Below are positions 1 through 12,464 of a stretch of 64,000 bases of DNA, piece by piece. Source of the stretch: Clavaria fumosa (taxonomy: Eukaryota > Basidiomycota > Agaricomycetes > Agaricales > Clavariaceae). The notes below the pieces were generated by a model that was given only the letters and a program-made list of their open reading frames with translations, was not told the DNA's origin and made no database searches. The first letter of the stretch is position 1. Each line of letters opens with the position of its first letter. The stretch spans positions 186,001 to 250,000 of the forward strand of contig OX637805.1 in assembly GCA_951802425.1 (NCBI GenBank), written 5' to 3'. Made by a program: the position numbers and the translations under genes.

Positions 1-795
1 CTATACTCATTCTGTCACCCAGGGCTACTCAATGTCTTTAGGCTCGGGTTCGTACACCGTGATGTCAGCAGCGGGAACATATGGATCGTCGATGCGGAGA
101 TGGGACGTATGGTTTTGCAGTAAGTGAAAGACAAAGCGCGATAACTATTCGACTTACAGATGTAATTCTTAGAAATGGAACGCTAAATGATACCCAAGAA
201 GAGTTCAAGGCCGTTCTAGGAGATTTCGATCACACTGTGAAGATTGATAGAGTGGAGGGCGAACAATCATCTCATCGAACCGTGAGTATTACTAATTGTA
301 GATGGAATTCGCTGATTGACGAAAGCTAAGGGAACGCTGCCCTTCCTGGCTACACATCTCCTCACTACCATCGAGACGGAGATTCCGCGACACTCGCCCA
401 TCCATGACATGGAGTCTTGTTTATGGGTTTCAATGTGGGTTGCTGTACACATTATCCTGGATCGAACGAAAGACAATGGGGAGCATCGAGCCAAGGATGA
501 GCGTGTGCTTGGGAAATTGATGCCGGAACACTCGGACATGGATGGTGTCGCAAGCGCCAAAAGGGATTGCTTGTATGTTTTCATGCGAAAGCACCTGAGC
601 AACAATTTCGACCCGTTCCGGCCTATCTTATTACAATTGGCGTCCGTGGCAAGAAGCTACTATGAGGCATCAACGGATAAGCAACAGGAAGGAAAGCAGT
701 TCACAACGGAGGAAATAGAGAAAGCATTTGCGAAGTACATGAAGATTTTCGAAGAGTATATGCCGCAGGAGGAGACTTGGGACTACTTGCACTAA
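1..795 (+). CDS. FunK1-type fungal protein kinase, 3' part
   Basis: C-terminal part of a fungal-type kinase; the 5' end lies outside the window. Three exons are read: 1-119, 173-281 and 331-795. The first carries the catalytic loop VHRDVSSGNIW, the second GDFDHTVK (the metal-binding D region), the third the FunK1 signature GTLPFLATHLL and a following H-x-x-ES segment. The two introns, 120-172 and 282-330, are 53 and 49 nt, begin GTAAGT and GTGAGT, end in AG, and keep the frame exactly. The stop is TAA at 793-795. FunK1 proteins are abundant in Agaricomycetes and their substrates are unknown. No stop or frameshift is seen in the visible part, so this copy may be functional, unlike the copy at 20-28 kb. 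Confidence 0.8.
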
Positions 796-1263
796 ATGCC
801 ATGGATGTAACTTACAGTGCAATATGAAAATTTCCTGGTTATTAGTAGTTATGAATAAATAAAATGAAAATAATACATCCTATGATGTTAGGCTGGGAGC
901 AACAACCCTTCATCTGGCACATGACATGCCACATGGATACATTAGTCTTATTCACATTACCAGCATTACCCATGGTCACAAGCATCACCATGTGACCCAC
1001 CTCATGATGTGACAACATCAATATTCATATATGCAGCCATCAGTCAGCTGCATATGTTCTTCTAAACAGCACTAATAACTACTTCACAGCTACCATATTT
1101 CAAATTTTGCTGGAAGACCTGAGGAACCCTAAATGAATTTTTGGGGTGAAAAAAAAGTTTTGAGGGAAAGCACCAAATGAGAGTAACCATCATCAAAGAC
1201 ATAATGAGGACTGAAAGGGGGGATTTTTTTTGTTGGGAATATTTCATTTGGGGTCCTTGTCAG
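796..1263. other. AT-rich intergenic stretch
   Basis: No gene is supported. The short open frames have no recognisable motif. Trinucleotide-like ATTACC and CATCACC runs resemble the sequence near 12000-12200, suggesting scattered low-complexity repeat debris. Confidence 0.5.
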
Positions 1264-1631
1264 GGTGCCACCACTAAGTACAAACTTGTGTGAGGACTGT
1301 GAGAACTGGATTCTGACTGTATGGTGGAATTGTTGCTTTGTGGGTGATGGGAGGGGAGAGAGGGAATATGATAGGTATGGGATGGCCCAGTATAGCATTG
1401 CATTTGTTTTGGAATCCCATGGTTGGTTTTGATAAACAGAAGAATTTTGACTGGTTTGGTCAGCAGCTTTGGCATGCATTGGGAAATGAGTTTGGGGAAA
1501 ATGTAAACCATAGAAATTGAAGATTAGAGGGTAGATATAGGCACACAAGATTTCAAAGGACTAGCTTGAGTGGTTAGCTTGCAGTGAAAGAAAGTGCAGA
1601 TGCACCATCTGCACAAGGACTATGCTGTTAG
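1264..1631 (+). repeat. Dispersed repeat, copy A
   Basis: About 370 bp is nearly identical in the same orientation to 7081-7454. Copy A ends exactly where a truncated gypsy sequence begins, whereas copy B continues into other DNA. The open frames on both strands are shared by the two copies but show no known domain. Confidence 0.85.
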
Positions 1632-2889
1632 TCAACACAAAGACAGAGTGAACTGTCCTTCTTTTTTGCAAATACAACAGGGGCTCCCGTGGGGGATTCA
1701 GAAGGGTGGATAAATCCCTTCTGGAGCATGTCGTCAATATAGTCATGCAAAACCTTTAATTCCAGCTTGGACATGTTATACAGCAGACCCCAAGGGTCTT
1801 TGGTGTCTGGTTCGAGTTGTATCGCATGATTGTAAGTTCGGTGGGGTGGAAGGGTGCAGGCCTCTTCCTCGGAGAAGACATTGGTAAAGTCTGCGTATTG
1901 AGGTGGTAGGTTCGCCCTTGCTTCTGGGGGTTCAGAATTGATTAGTGCGGCATTAGCTTGGAGCGAGTCTTCAGGTGCAGGGAAAAAATGATAAACAGCA
2001 TGAAGAATTATATCCTCACCCACTAGATGGTTGGTGAAGTGGGCGGGATCCAAAATTCGAATATCGATAGGTGCTGGTTTGGGCAATGGGGCAGCAGAAT
2101 TTTCCTGTGACCCTGTTCTGTGTAAATTCGTGTTGGGTAAAGTTTTATCAGCAGCAACAACAGTGGGAAAAGGTGGCAAAGGCTCCTCGGGTAGGTTTGC
2201 CCAGTCCCATGTGGTGGAGTTCAAAGTTCCCGACATAGCAGAATTGCTATCAGGCGCGGTGGGGTTCAACTCCGACAGTGGATTTCCAGTGGTCCCCATG
2301 GGTAGTCCTGGGCTCAGTGTTGACCAGTCCTTAGGAGCGAGCTCCTTCAGGACCCTGAGTTTATCAGTGGTTGGGTCATGAGACCCTGCAGGCCTTGCTG
2401 CATCGGTGGCCACAGTGGGCAAGGGCTTCATCATCAGCGGTCAGGTATCGGAATTGCGGAATCGTATCGAGAGGGCTGGTCAATCGATGTCTGGTTGTGT
2501 TTCCAAAGCCATGACAGTCCGAGTATGACCTTCACATCCGAATGGAGTTGGGTAACATAGAAATGTTCAGTGTGCATTGTGCTGTCCTCAAAGCAGAATT
2601 GTTGGTCGGTCACTTGGGTGATCAGTCCTGCGATGGACCCGTCAAATAGCCTAAGTTGTATAGGGCGGGTTAGTGTTGAACGGAATTTCAAAGGTGTAAA
2701 GTCGGGCAAAACGAAACATTCGGTAGCTCCACAATCTACAAGTGTGGGTACAGGGGTATTGCTAATTTGCAGAATAACAATGGAAATCAAAAAGGCAGCA
2801 GAAGAAATAGATGACAGAACCGTGTATAAGGGGAGTTCATCCATGGTACAGGTATCAGTATTGGTATCTATGGCAATATCGCAACTCAA
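1632..2889 (-). pseudogene. Ty3/gypsy pol remnant: protease and truncated RT
   Basis: Read on the minus strand from 2889. The first open frame has an aspartic-protease core, TLVDCGATECF, where DSGA is usual, followed by an ILGLSWL motif. After a frameshift near 2434 a second frame carries the spacer and the RT N-terminus: a PPHRTYNHAIQL segment, then GFIHPSESPTGAPVVF and finally LCLCVD. It stops abruptly just after the CVD motif, so the RT palm with its catalytic YxDD is missing, as are RNase H and integrase. The truncation coincides with the edge of the dispersed repeat. Dead element. Confidence 0.85.
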
Positions 2890-2897
2890 GAATCTTC

Positions 2898-4600
2898 CTA
2901 CATGCCTTGAGATGCTGGAGCATTTCCCAACTTGTCGCTGGCCAAGGGCTCAGCTGCGGTCATGGTAAATGTGAGGGTGGCACGGGCAGCAGACTTGCAG
3001 TTAGTGGGGATCAACAGGCATGTATTCGAGAAATGCCCTTGACCCATGCAATATAAGCAAAGTCCAGCGGCCCGGTGGAGAGTGGTCTGCAAGGTGTGGA
3101 TTTCTCCATCTTTCCCTCCTTCAGCTTCGTTACAGGGGTTGAGGCAGGTTTGGCTGGAGCGGATGTCATGATGGGGTTGGTTACTGGAGTGGGCGCAGGG
3201 CGGTTCGAGGATTGGTTGTTGGCGGGTTTCGCGTTGCAGTCTTTCATCGGGTTTGACAAATTTCCGCACGACGAGTCGCCGGGTCGCTTTCTGTATTGGA
3301 CGGATGTCGGAATGCGGCCTTGTTCTTCCTCGCATTGCCAGTACCACTGCTCAAAGGCCAAAGCTTGTTGACGGAGTCCAGTGAACTCCTGCTCTCGACT
3401 CGTGTATTGAAACTGGTCTTTGATGCAGTTGGCGAGCCCCTGGTAAAAGGCCTTGGCGAGCATGGTGTCATTGTATCCAGTGTAGGGTGCGTGCGAATTG
3501 AAGGTGATGATGTATTCTGTGATGCGGGAATTGTTGGGCATCTTCAAATTATGCAGCACGCTCTTCGAAGTCATATGTGGGGGGGGGGTTTCTGAATACC
3601 AGAAATAATTCCATGGTGAAGTTATCCCAATTGTCCAACATTGTGGGGGGCGGTTGCTGGACAAGGTATGGCATCCACCAGGTATTTGCTTGATCTCGGA
3701 GATACGATGTGGCGAATAGAACACGATCCCGATCAGTAGCGAACTTCCGTGGCTTCCCCAGAAACCATGTAATGCACTGCAAGATGAACATTGTTAGCCA
3801 TGCTGGGTCCTTACCCGTGAAGACGTCGGGCTCCTTGAGTTTGGGGCCATCGTCTCCAGGTGCTGGGTAGTAGATGTAGTATGGCAGACCAGCAGGCAGA
3901 TTTCCGATGGGTACCACAGGAGGTACCGCTGGTGGAATTCCTTGCGGAATCTCCGGAATCTCGAAAGGTCGTGGCGGCAACTGTGGCGGGAGGCTCTGGG
4001 TTGGCAGCAGCAGACATCGTGACCCTCATGCTGAGGATGGTGGGTTGACACTTGGTATCGGAAAAGGAAGCACTGGTAGCACTCCAGAGTAGTTAGTTGT
4101 GAGTAGGGATAGTGGGGGTAGTACTGGTGTAAGTGTATATCTCAACACAAGAGCAGGGACTGAGGGTCGAGGTAGTGGAGTAGGGCTTGGAGGCATTGTG
4201 GGTGGAGCGGGAGGATACAGGGTTACTGGGACCAAGGGGTTGGAGCTCCCCGAGGAAACCAAACCTGGTCCGAGCATCATCCCTAACGAAGTGGACACAG
4301 AGGCCGGGGTCTGGGGACCCGAAGGTTGTTGGTCGGGTGTGTATGGATGGCAAGGGGTCTGGGGACCCAAAGGTTGTTGGTCGGGTGTGTATGGATGGCG
4401 AGGGGTCTGGGGACCCGAAGGTTGTTGGTCGGGTGTGTATGGATGGCAAGGGGTCTGGGGACCCAAAGGTTGTTGGTTGGGTGTGTATGGATGGCGAGGG
4501 GGCCTGAGGTGGCACTGTTTCATCCCGATGGGACCTCAAGCGCATCCTCGGCAGGTTGGGTTGGGGTGTCTTTGGCACAGCATACGACATACTGTCAAGA
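2898..4600 (-). pseudogene. Ty3/gypsy gag remnant
   Basis: Overlapping minus-strand frames together resemble a gypsy gag. From the N-terminus: a Pro-rich segment with 16-residue repeats (4590-4026), a capsid-like region around 3980-3549 with KEPDVFTGKDPAWLTMF and a DQANTWW motif, a continuation at 3724-3300 with AKAFYQGLANCIKDQFQ, and a CX2CX4HX4C zinc knuckle, CLYCMGQGHFSNTC, near 3060. Several frame changes separate these blocks, so the gene is decayed. It precedes the protease/RT remnant in the same orientation and is part of one insertion. Confidence 0.8.
4309..4500 (-). repeat. Tandem repeat, 48 bp x 4, in gag N-terminus
   Basis: Four direct copies of a 48-bp unit. On the minus strand each encodes 16 residues of the type GPQTPxHPYTPDQQP. 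The unit length is a multiple of three, so copy number could change without breaking the frame. Confidence 0.9.
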
Positions 4601-5283
4601 GTAGGTCAATTCCACCAAAATACAAGTGTAAACAACAGTGAGGGAGGGTGTAGCAGTAATTCTGATGGTGAGAGGGAATTCTGCATGCAAGCTGCATTGG
4701 CAGGAAGAGGCGCAGATACAACAGGAGGAGGTGGGAGGTAGCAGAACAACATAAGGGGGGGTTTTGACCTGGAGACCACATGAGAGGGTGGCCACTATGT
4801 GATGCCCAGTCCAGTACCTGAGGCAGCTCTTGACAGCGATCCTTGTGCATAAGTGGGTAATTGAGTTTATGTTGTATGCTGTAGTAACTACTACAACCTT
4901 GGGGTTTATATAGTAAGTGGTATCTAAAATAGGATAGCGTAGGAGAAAATCTGCAAAGAAGAAGTTATAAAACAAAGACCAAGGAATTGCCCAGAAACAT
5001 GTTTCAGCCACAGTATCCAAATCCCCAAATCTAATATTGTTAAGGGACCTTCATTAACTCATCTGGTGACCACCCTGCAAGTCCTAAACTGACTCCACTT
5101 GTTTCCCAAGTTTCCTGATGTCAGCTGAACAATGGCAAAGCATGCAGAGTATGTTGGAATTTCGACCCATGCATGGTATTGCTGATTGTCGATTTGGGAC
5201 AGCAGTCGGGCGGCGGAATTACATCGGGAGTAGTCGTGGTGTGTGCGGGTGCATCGGGCAGCCCATAGTGGGGTGTGTTGGGT

Positions 5284-5726
5284 TGTGACACCTGCCTGAT
5301 ATGTAAACCTATCAAATTCTCCTTAATTTAGAGTCCTTAAATGGTATGTTAGGATTACTAGTTAAGGAGCTATGTTGAATCTTTCCAAATGTAGTAGATA
5401 TGCAAATTTGAGTATAAATAGCTGACGGAACCTCACGTTGCAGGCATCATTACATACCCACTTATCGATTACACCATCCCCCAAGAGGATTAAGCCTATG
5501 TCTAGCCCAGCAAGGAGCTAAGGACAAATTTAGTTAAACTAAGGACTAAATCTAGTTGAACTAAATCTAGTAATTGCTGACTAAGGACTTAGTCTGGTCA
5601 AGTGATCTGGGTACCCAAGGGTACCCAGGCTTTGATCGAGCCGCCCTATGCCAACTCCCTCGGCGTGGTAAGTATTGAGCAAGTTACAGATATCTTGGTA
5701 TAGGGTACAAGCTGTTCTACTGTACA
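5284..5726 (+). repeat. Candidate solo LTR
   Basis: Begins TGTGACACC and ends TGTACA (TG...CA). A TATA-like GTATAAATAG lies near 5411. A second copy is not in the window and flanking 5-mers do not match, so the boundaries are tentative. It could also belong to the adjacent gag remnant. Confidence 0.4.
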
Positions 5727-6199
5727 ATGGCTAAGCCCATGGGATGTTGTGACTTAGGTTACTAACTAATAATAATATCTGCCCAAAGCAATGCCTTGCT
5801 AGCAGTGTTGGTTTCAATACTGTTAGCAGGAAGGTATGGAACTGGAGGGTCTACTAGTCCTGTAGGCCAACTGCATAAGGAATTGAGGACCTGTCTGAGT
5901 CATCCTGATTCTCAGTGACTCATTTCTGACTGCACCCAGTACCAGATCCATAACAGATGTGCAATGGGGTTCAGGTGGTAGGTATGCATAAGGTGTGTTA
6001 GGGAAGGGCATTGCAAGTACAGCCTGGTGGTTGTGAGTGTCATGTAAGAGCAGGGAAGGTCGGAGAGGCTTCTGGAAGGGGACTGCAGGTTCCAGAAGTG
6101 TGTAAAGGGGCTCGCAAGGTTGTAGAAGGCTGTTGGGAGGTTCATAAGTGTCAGTAGAGTCTGCTTGGGTAAGGGAAAATGAATGGGTCCTGATAGGCC
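5727..6199. other. Unassigned noncoding stretch
   Basis: No supported gene. The minus-strand open frames lack recognisable domains. Confidence 0.4.
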
Positions 6200-6313
6200 A
6201 CTCACATATATATACTGTGTCACAACTGTACAGAGGGGTGGATCCCTCTACATAGAACTACTAGCTCAATATACCATTGAGTCCAGTTCATTTGAGGGAT
6301 AGAAAGTATTACA
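6200..6313 (+). repeat. LTR 3' segment, also at 54353-54459
   Basis: A TATA-like tatatatac is followed by tgtcacaactgtacagag and tcaatataccattgagtcca, matching 54353-54459 closely in the same orientation. Here the sequence continues to a TTACA that could be the LTR terminus. Confidence 0.65.
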
Positions 6314-7080
6314 CCTGTGAAGGACAAGGGACCATCACAGACATGAGAAAAGAAGCCTGAACCCCACTCTCAGTCACCTTCACCCCTCACCTTCACCTTC
6401 ATGAACACTCTTACTCACCCTCACCCACCCCATTTACTCTGTCACTCTCACAATCATCTTCACTCTCACCCTGGCTCACACTTCTGCTTCATCTGCACAC
6501 CCACTCTACCCTTTACATTAAATCATATAAATATTACTGAAGATACTGCTCATAGGTATGCATCTACTCACAAAGTCTGATGAAAATATATGAAGTGTTT
6601 GCTGAGATATAGCCAATGTGCCATGCTCATTTAATATCAAGAATAATGGGGATCTTTGGAACAGATGGAAAGTGGGATGTGGTTTCCATACAAAAGATGA
6701 TGCCAAAAATGGGAACTAGTCATATGAATATTTTGGTGATTATTGGAAATTATTTAACAGAAGTTGGCCAATGCTGCATTGGCCAAGTGTTGTGGGTAGC
6801 AGGATAGGAGCAACAAGGGACCATTTGCAGAAAAACAGTTTGGTCTGTTTAGCATGTTATATGATAGTGGTCATCATTTAGAGCATCCATGATCAATTTC
6901 AAGAGATTTTCACGGTTAGATCTTGTGCTGTGAGGCCTGCAAACTTGTAGGGGTACTTGTGTTGTTTAGGTTTGTAGGAAGGCAACTGTAGTCCTGGATG
7001 TGGCAGAGTAATTGAAACAAAGTCAGGGTGTATTATTCATGCACTATACTCAATCTTTCAATGTGATCCCATTTGATTTA
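6314..7080. other. Low-complexity C-rich and AT-rich stretch
   Basis: About 6370-6510 is a CTCACC/CACTCT-rich low-complexity run; the rest is AT-rich with no supported gene. Confidence 0.45.
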
Positions 7081-7454
7081 GGTGCCACCACAAGTACAAA
7101 CTTGTGTGAGGACTGTGAGAACTGGATTCTGACTGTATGGTGGAATTGTTGCTTTGTGGGTGATGGGAGGGGAGAGAGAGGGATGGAATATGATAGGTAT
7201 GGGATTGCCCAGTATAGCATTCCATTTGTTTTGGAATCCTATGGTTGGTTTTGACAAACGGGAGAATTTTGACTAGTTCAGTCAGCAGCTTTGGCATGCA
7301 TTGGGAAATAAGTTTGGGAAAAATGTAAACCATAGAAATTGAAGATTAGAGGGGTAGATATAGGCACACAAAATTTCAAAAGACTAGCTTGAGTGGTTAG
7401 CTTGCAGTGAAAGAAAGCGCAGATGCACCATCTGCACAAGGACTATGCTGTTAG
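7081..7454 (+). repeat. Dispersed repeat, copy B
   Basis: Second copy of the repeat at 1264-1631, in the same orientation and with a few small indels. It continues without interruption into the 7455-7575 repeat, so it is probably the less rearranged copy. Confidence 0.85.
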
Positions 7455-7575
7455 AAAGTGGAGCATTGGCCACTTGGTAGTGAATGGTATGGGGGGTTAG
7501 AGGGGGTATAGGGAAAGGGTGTGGGTGCTTTACATAAGTGTTTTAGTGTCCAGGTCCAAAGATCCTGGGAAAATG
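7455..7575 (+). repeat. Dispersed repeat, also at 14046-14160
   Basis: Shares gtggagcattgg, the run gggaaagggtgtgggtgctt and ccaggtccaaag with 14046-14160 in the same orientation. No coding capacity. Confidence 0.65.
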
Positions 7576-7913
7576 AGTTTTTTGGGCATTTTCAGGGGAT
7601 CTTTGAAAGTAGAAGCTTAGGGGATCAGGTAAGTGGCCATAAACCATTGATATACTATAGAGAATGTCTCCTCAAAGTTTCATAGGCCTCCCATGCCTAC
7701 GTATTGTACAACATGCTATTCTTTGTAATGATACACTAGGAAGAGGCCAAAATGAAAACCAGGGGATCTTTTGAAGTAGCAAGTGGGGTGAGACATGATC
7801 CATACAAAAGTTGTATTGTTTTACCTATAGAACATGTCTACAAGGTTCCTATAACACATTTTGCAGTTTTTTATTATGTGGCCAAACTTGCATTGGCCAT
7901 TTGTTTTACAGCT

Positions 7914-10023
7914 AGGGCCTTCTTCTTCCATTCCATCTAGCATCCATTCAAGCCCTCCTCCATCTGAGGTGCTCCCTGTAGTCCCTATAGCACCATCAGA
8001 TAGTCACCCATGTACCAGCATACCATTGCCCTTGTATGATTGTCTGCTCTCCTGTCTCTTCCCCAGTCTCTTCATTCAGCAATTGTGTCTCCCCCATTCT
8101 CCCCCATGTGTTGATAGCTGTGGGCCACACACATGCTTTCAAGCTTTGACACAAACTCAACTCATCACTTAACTGACTTTGTGAGATGGGGCATCCAGGA
8201 CACCCACTTTGACATTCACATCTAGTCAACTTTGTGTGTCATTTGGGCATGGCAGTCCTGGACACCCACCTTGAGGCACACATCCAGTCAACTTACTTTG
8301 TACATTATGAGAGATGTGGGTGTCCTGGTCCTCCTGGCATGGCTTACCTGTATCTGTATGATGTCCCAGCCTGCATCACATTGGATCTTGGTAGGTATGT
8401 AGGACCTAGGTTTGGCATGCTAAGAGTGAGTAGCACAGGTGGTGTAAGTAGGATGGAGGGTGGACAGTGTGAGTGGAGTGAGTGGGTGGCACAGGCAAGG
8501 TGAGTAAGGCAAGTGGCACAAGTGAGGAGGTGCAAGTGAGGCAAGCCATGTGGTGTAGCACCAATGAGGTGAGTGGGTAGGCAGTGCAAGCAGGGTGGAT
8601 GGCACAATTGGGGGTGAGCAGCATGGGTGGCACCATTGGGACAAGTTTGGTGGACAGTGCATATTATCAGTCAATGATAAGTTAATATTTCCTTGTATTA
8701 TTCATGACATGTCTGCTTGAGTAATGTATGTGTTTACTGTGCTCATGCTTGTCATACCTGGCACTGCTCATGTTCATCAGTCATTGCTTATGTGTGCCAT
8801 GCAGTGCCTAGGCTATGTCCATGCTGCTCATAGCAACCCACCTCCAGACCCTGTTCTTTTTTCCCTTCCCCAGGTAGTCCAGCACAATGCAGTTCTGCCT
8901 CCACCCCTTCCTTGCCATGTGCTATCCACTCTATGCTGCTTGTCTTGTTCTTCTGTCTATGTTAATCACAAGACTCCTAGACAGAAGAACAAGACAAGCA
9001 GCATAGAGTGGATAGCACATGGCAAGGAAGGGGTGGAGGCAGAACTGCATTGTGCTGGACTACCTGGGGAAGGGAAAAAAGAACAGGGTCTGGAGGTGGG
9101 TTGCTATGAGCAGCATGGACATAGCCTAGGCACTGCATGGCACACATAAGCAATGACTGATGAACATGAGCAGTGCCAGGTATGACAAGCATGAGCACAG
9201 TAAACACATACATTACTCAAGCAGACATGTCATGAATAATACAAGGAAATATTAACTTATCATTGACTGATAATATGCACTGTCCACCAAACTTGTCCCA
9301 ATGGTGCCACCCATGCTGCTCACCCCCAATTGTGCCATCCACCCTGCTTGCACTGCCTACCCACTCACCTCATTGGTGCTACACCACATGGCTTGCCTCA
9401 CTTGCACCTCCTCACTTGTGCCACTTGCCTTACTCACCTTGCCTGTGCCACCCACTCACTCCACTCACACTGTCCACCCTCCATCCTACTTACACCACCT
9501 GTGCTACTCACTCTTAGCATGCCAAACCTAGGTCCTACATACCTACCAAGATCCAATGTGATGCAGGCTGGGACATCATACAGATACAGGTAAGCCATGC
9601 CAGGAGGACCAGGACACCCACATCTCTCATAATGTACAAAGTAAGTTGACTGGATGTGTGCCTCAAGGTGGGTGTCCAGGACTGCCATGCCCAAATGACA
9701 CACAAAGTTGACTAGATGTGAATGTCAAAGTGGGTGTCCTGGATGCCCCATCTCACAAAGTCAGTTAAGTGATGAGTTGAGTTTGTGTCAAAGCTTGAAA
9801 GCATGTGTGTGGCCCACAGCTATCAACACATGGGGGAGAATGGGGGAGACACAATTGCTGAATGAAGAGACTGGGGAAGAGACAGGAGAGCAGACAATCA
9901 TACAAGGGCAATGGTATGCTGGTACATGGGTGACTGTCTGATGGTGCTATAGGGACAACAGGGAGCACCTCAGATGGAGGAGGGCTTGAATGGATGCTAG
10001 ATGGAATGGAAGAAGAAGGCCCT
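7914..10023. mobile_element. Near-perfect 2.1-kb palindrome (foldback-like element)
   Basis: Arms 7914-8959 and 8978-10023, each 1046 bp, are reverse complements around an 18-nt spacer at 8960-8977. Positions pair to a constant sum of 17937, and every open frame in one arm is mirrored in the other. Only a few substitutions were seen, for example near 7982 and 7998 against their mates. The sequence outside each arm is unrelated. The arms contain G-rich/C-rich short degenerate repeats but no recognisable protein. A further copy of part of the right arm lies at 63829-64000. A foldback element or palindromic duplication fits; an assembly or long-read hairpin artefact is possible but would not explain the distant copy. 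Confidence 0.85.
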
Positions 10024-12464
10024 TAGTTGGTAGTAGAGACAGGAAGGCCCAACAATGTCATCCATGTGGACAAGAAATACTGATGAAATGTGGAAACAAA
10101 ATTCCCAGTCTCTGTGCTTGCTTGTCCCCACTCATCTCAGACCTCCATTGTCCACAGGCAGCAAGTCACCCTACCCCTCAATGTAAGTACCTGTCTATCA
10201 TGTTCACCTTGCTTGTACTGCACTAGTAATCATGCTTGTGCCATCCATGTCACTCTCACCACTTCCATCGTCCACCCCACTTGCCTCACTTGCACTGCCT
10301 ACCCTGCGCAACCCACTTGTGACATCCACCCTGCCCATCCCACTTGCACTGCTGACTGCTAACCATGATTGCCCCACACACCTGCTCACCCTGCTTGCAC
10401 TGCCTATCTGACTCAATCCAATTGCACAGCCTGCCCCACTGACCTGCTTGCCCTGCTTCTACTGCTTTGTTGACTGACAATATGTAGATGCCATTGACTG
10501 ACTATTTGCACATATCATTGGTCAATTCTATGCATATATTGTCCATGATATAAGCATATTGCCAGTCAATGATATATTCATATCATTGGTCAACAATATG
10601 GGCATGTTGTTGATTGAGGGTTGAGTTTCCTTGATCAATTATATGAACAAACCAAAATATACACAAACAGCTAACTGACAACATCCCAGCAAATGGAACA
10701 GGGCCTGAACAGCCAGTAGCTCTGTGACATCAATGCACAGCAAGAAACAGGTACCTGTTTGCTCACCTTCCATCCTGTTCTCCAGCTCTTTATGTACCCA
10801 TGAATTTGTGCCTGCAAAGATCTCTTGGGATTAGTGAATGCAACAGTGCACACTTACTGAGTAGAGAAGAGACAGAACTATACAAGCAGGACATTGAAGA
10901 CTACAGGATGAGCAAAGGAGAGGTGCACACACTGCTTGTCAACAATGCAGATCTGTCTGCCCCAGGCATGAATGCACCTGAGCCATGCAGGGCCTATGCC
11001 AATAACAATGTGTGCATCAAGATTGCCAAGTCACAAGCAGCAAACCAAGAGACCAGCACATTGTCCCAACCCAACTCATTCTTCACCTGCCATCATCAAA
11101 ACTCCTAGACCCGCAAACACTTTCCATGGTCCTCCGCACACTGACGACACTTGCCAGCAGGACTGCACTCACACTGCCAGCCCTTTGCAATGCAATTGTC
11201 ACAATCCTGTGATCCAACAATTAGAAAAAATGATTGGAATGAGAAATACCATTATGCACCTCTCACTCCATCCCATTCCACTCCTTATTTTCTTTCACTG
11301 ATCCAATTTTTTTCCATGCCTTCAAGAACTCTGTGGGCAATGGATCTACTACACCTGTGATGTTGTCCCTTGCCTTGCTAGGGCTTGCAACATTACCTGC
11401 TGCCTTGCTGTAGCCTGCAACATTGGCAACTGACTTGCTAGGGCCCATGACCTTGCCTCGAAGGTGTGTGCATCATGCTTGTTCCACCCTTTGATGAGCT
11501 AGGGAGTCTTCCAGGATCCTCTGGTCGAGGCCAGCTTCTTTTTCTTCAAAAATGCGCATTTCGTGCTCAAGCTCGGTTTCTTGGTGATTGAGGATGTTGG
11601 ATGCAACCATGGTGGTTTGACTTGGAGAAAATTTTCAGGTGTTTTGACCTGATTAACAAACAACACACTGACTAATTTGTCACATGATCTCCACTCTTGC
11701 AGGGCTTGAGGCTTGAAGGGGGGGTAATGCCAGGATCCACCCATTTTTCCCTATCTATTCCGCCTCTACCAACACCTCTGGACCTCCTGACACCCACTCA
11801 CCACCTCACAGACCACCCTGCGCACTTCTGAAACCTGCTGTCTTTTTCCAGAGCCCTCCTGGACTTCCCCTGCCTTCATATGATACTTGCAACCACAACA
11901 CCATACTCATGGAACTCCTTGCAAACTCACCCTATGCATATCCACCATTTGAACCCCTGATATTGACACACAACATGCAGTTACACAATCTCTTCATCAG
12001 CACATGACTCACCATGTGGCACCACCAGCATTACTGGCATCACCAGCGCTACCAACATCACCAGTGCTATCAATACCACCAGTGCTACCAGCACCACTGG
12101 TGCTATGACACCACCAATGCTACCAGCATTACTTGCATTACTGGCATTACTCACATGACCCTCTGCCCTAGGTCACCTGTGTCACCCATGTGACTGCTCC
12201 TATGACCTCACAATCTTAACACTCAAACATGCCACCAACAGTCAGCTGTGTGTTTACTTCAAATATGTTTCCCTCCTTGCCCACAGTAATCTATAACTAC
12301 AACATTTATGATCTGAGGATCCCCCCATAGTTATAGTTACTTATATGATTATTTAACTAGGTCATGACCCATGACCAGTCATGCTTGCAACCTTACCTAT
12401 GCTTCCCTAACCCCTCACAACCTTAGTAGTGCACACACATGATGCTGGTGATGCAGGTGATGCA
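10024..12464. other. Repeat-rich stretch without a supported gene
   Basis: 10100-10470 has degenerate CACCCTGCTTGCACTGCC-like repeats resembling the palindrome arms. 10480-10640 has ATCATTGGTCAAT-like motifs related to the satellite at 14160-14745. Open frames at 10800-11108 and 11499-11744 lack domain signatures. About 11990-12180 is an ACCAGCRCTACC-type low-complexity tract. Confidence 0.5.

Noticed and set aside
8234..9703. Mirrored ORFs in the palindrome arms
   Set aside because: Low-complexity Cys/His/Pro-rich translations without domains, duplicated only because the arms are duplicated.
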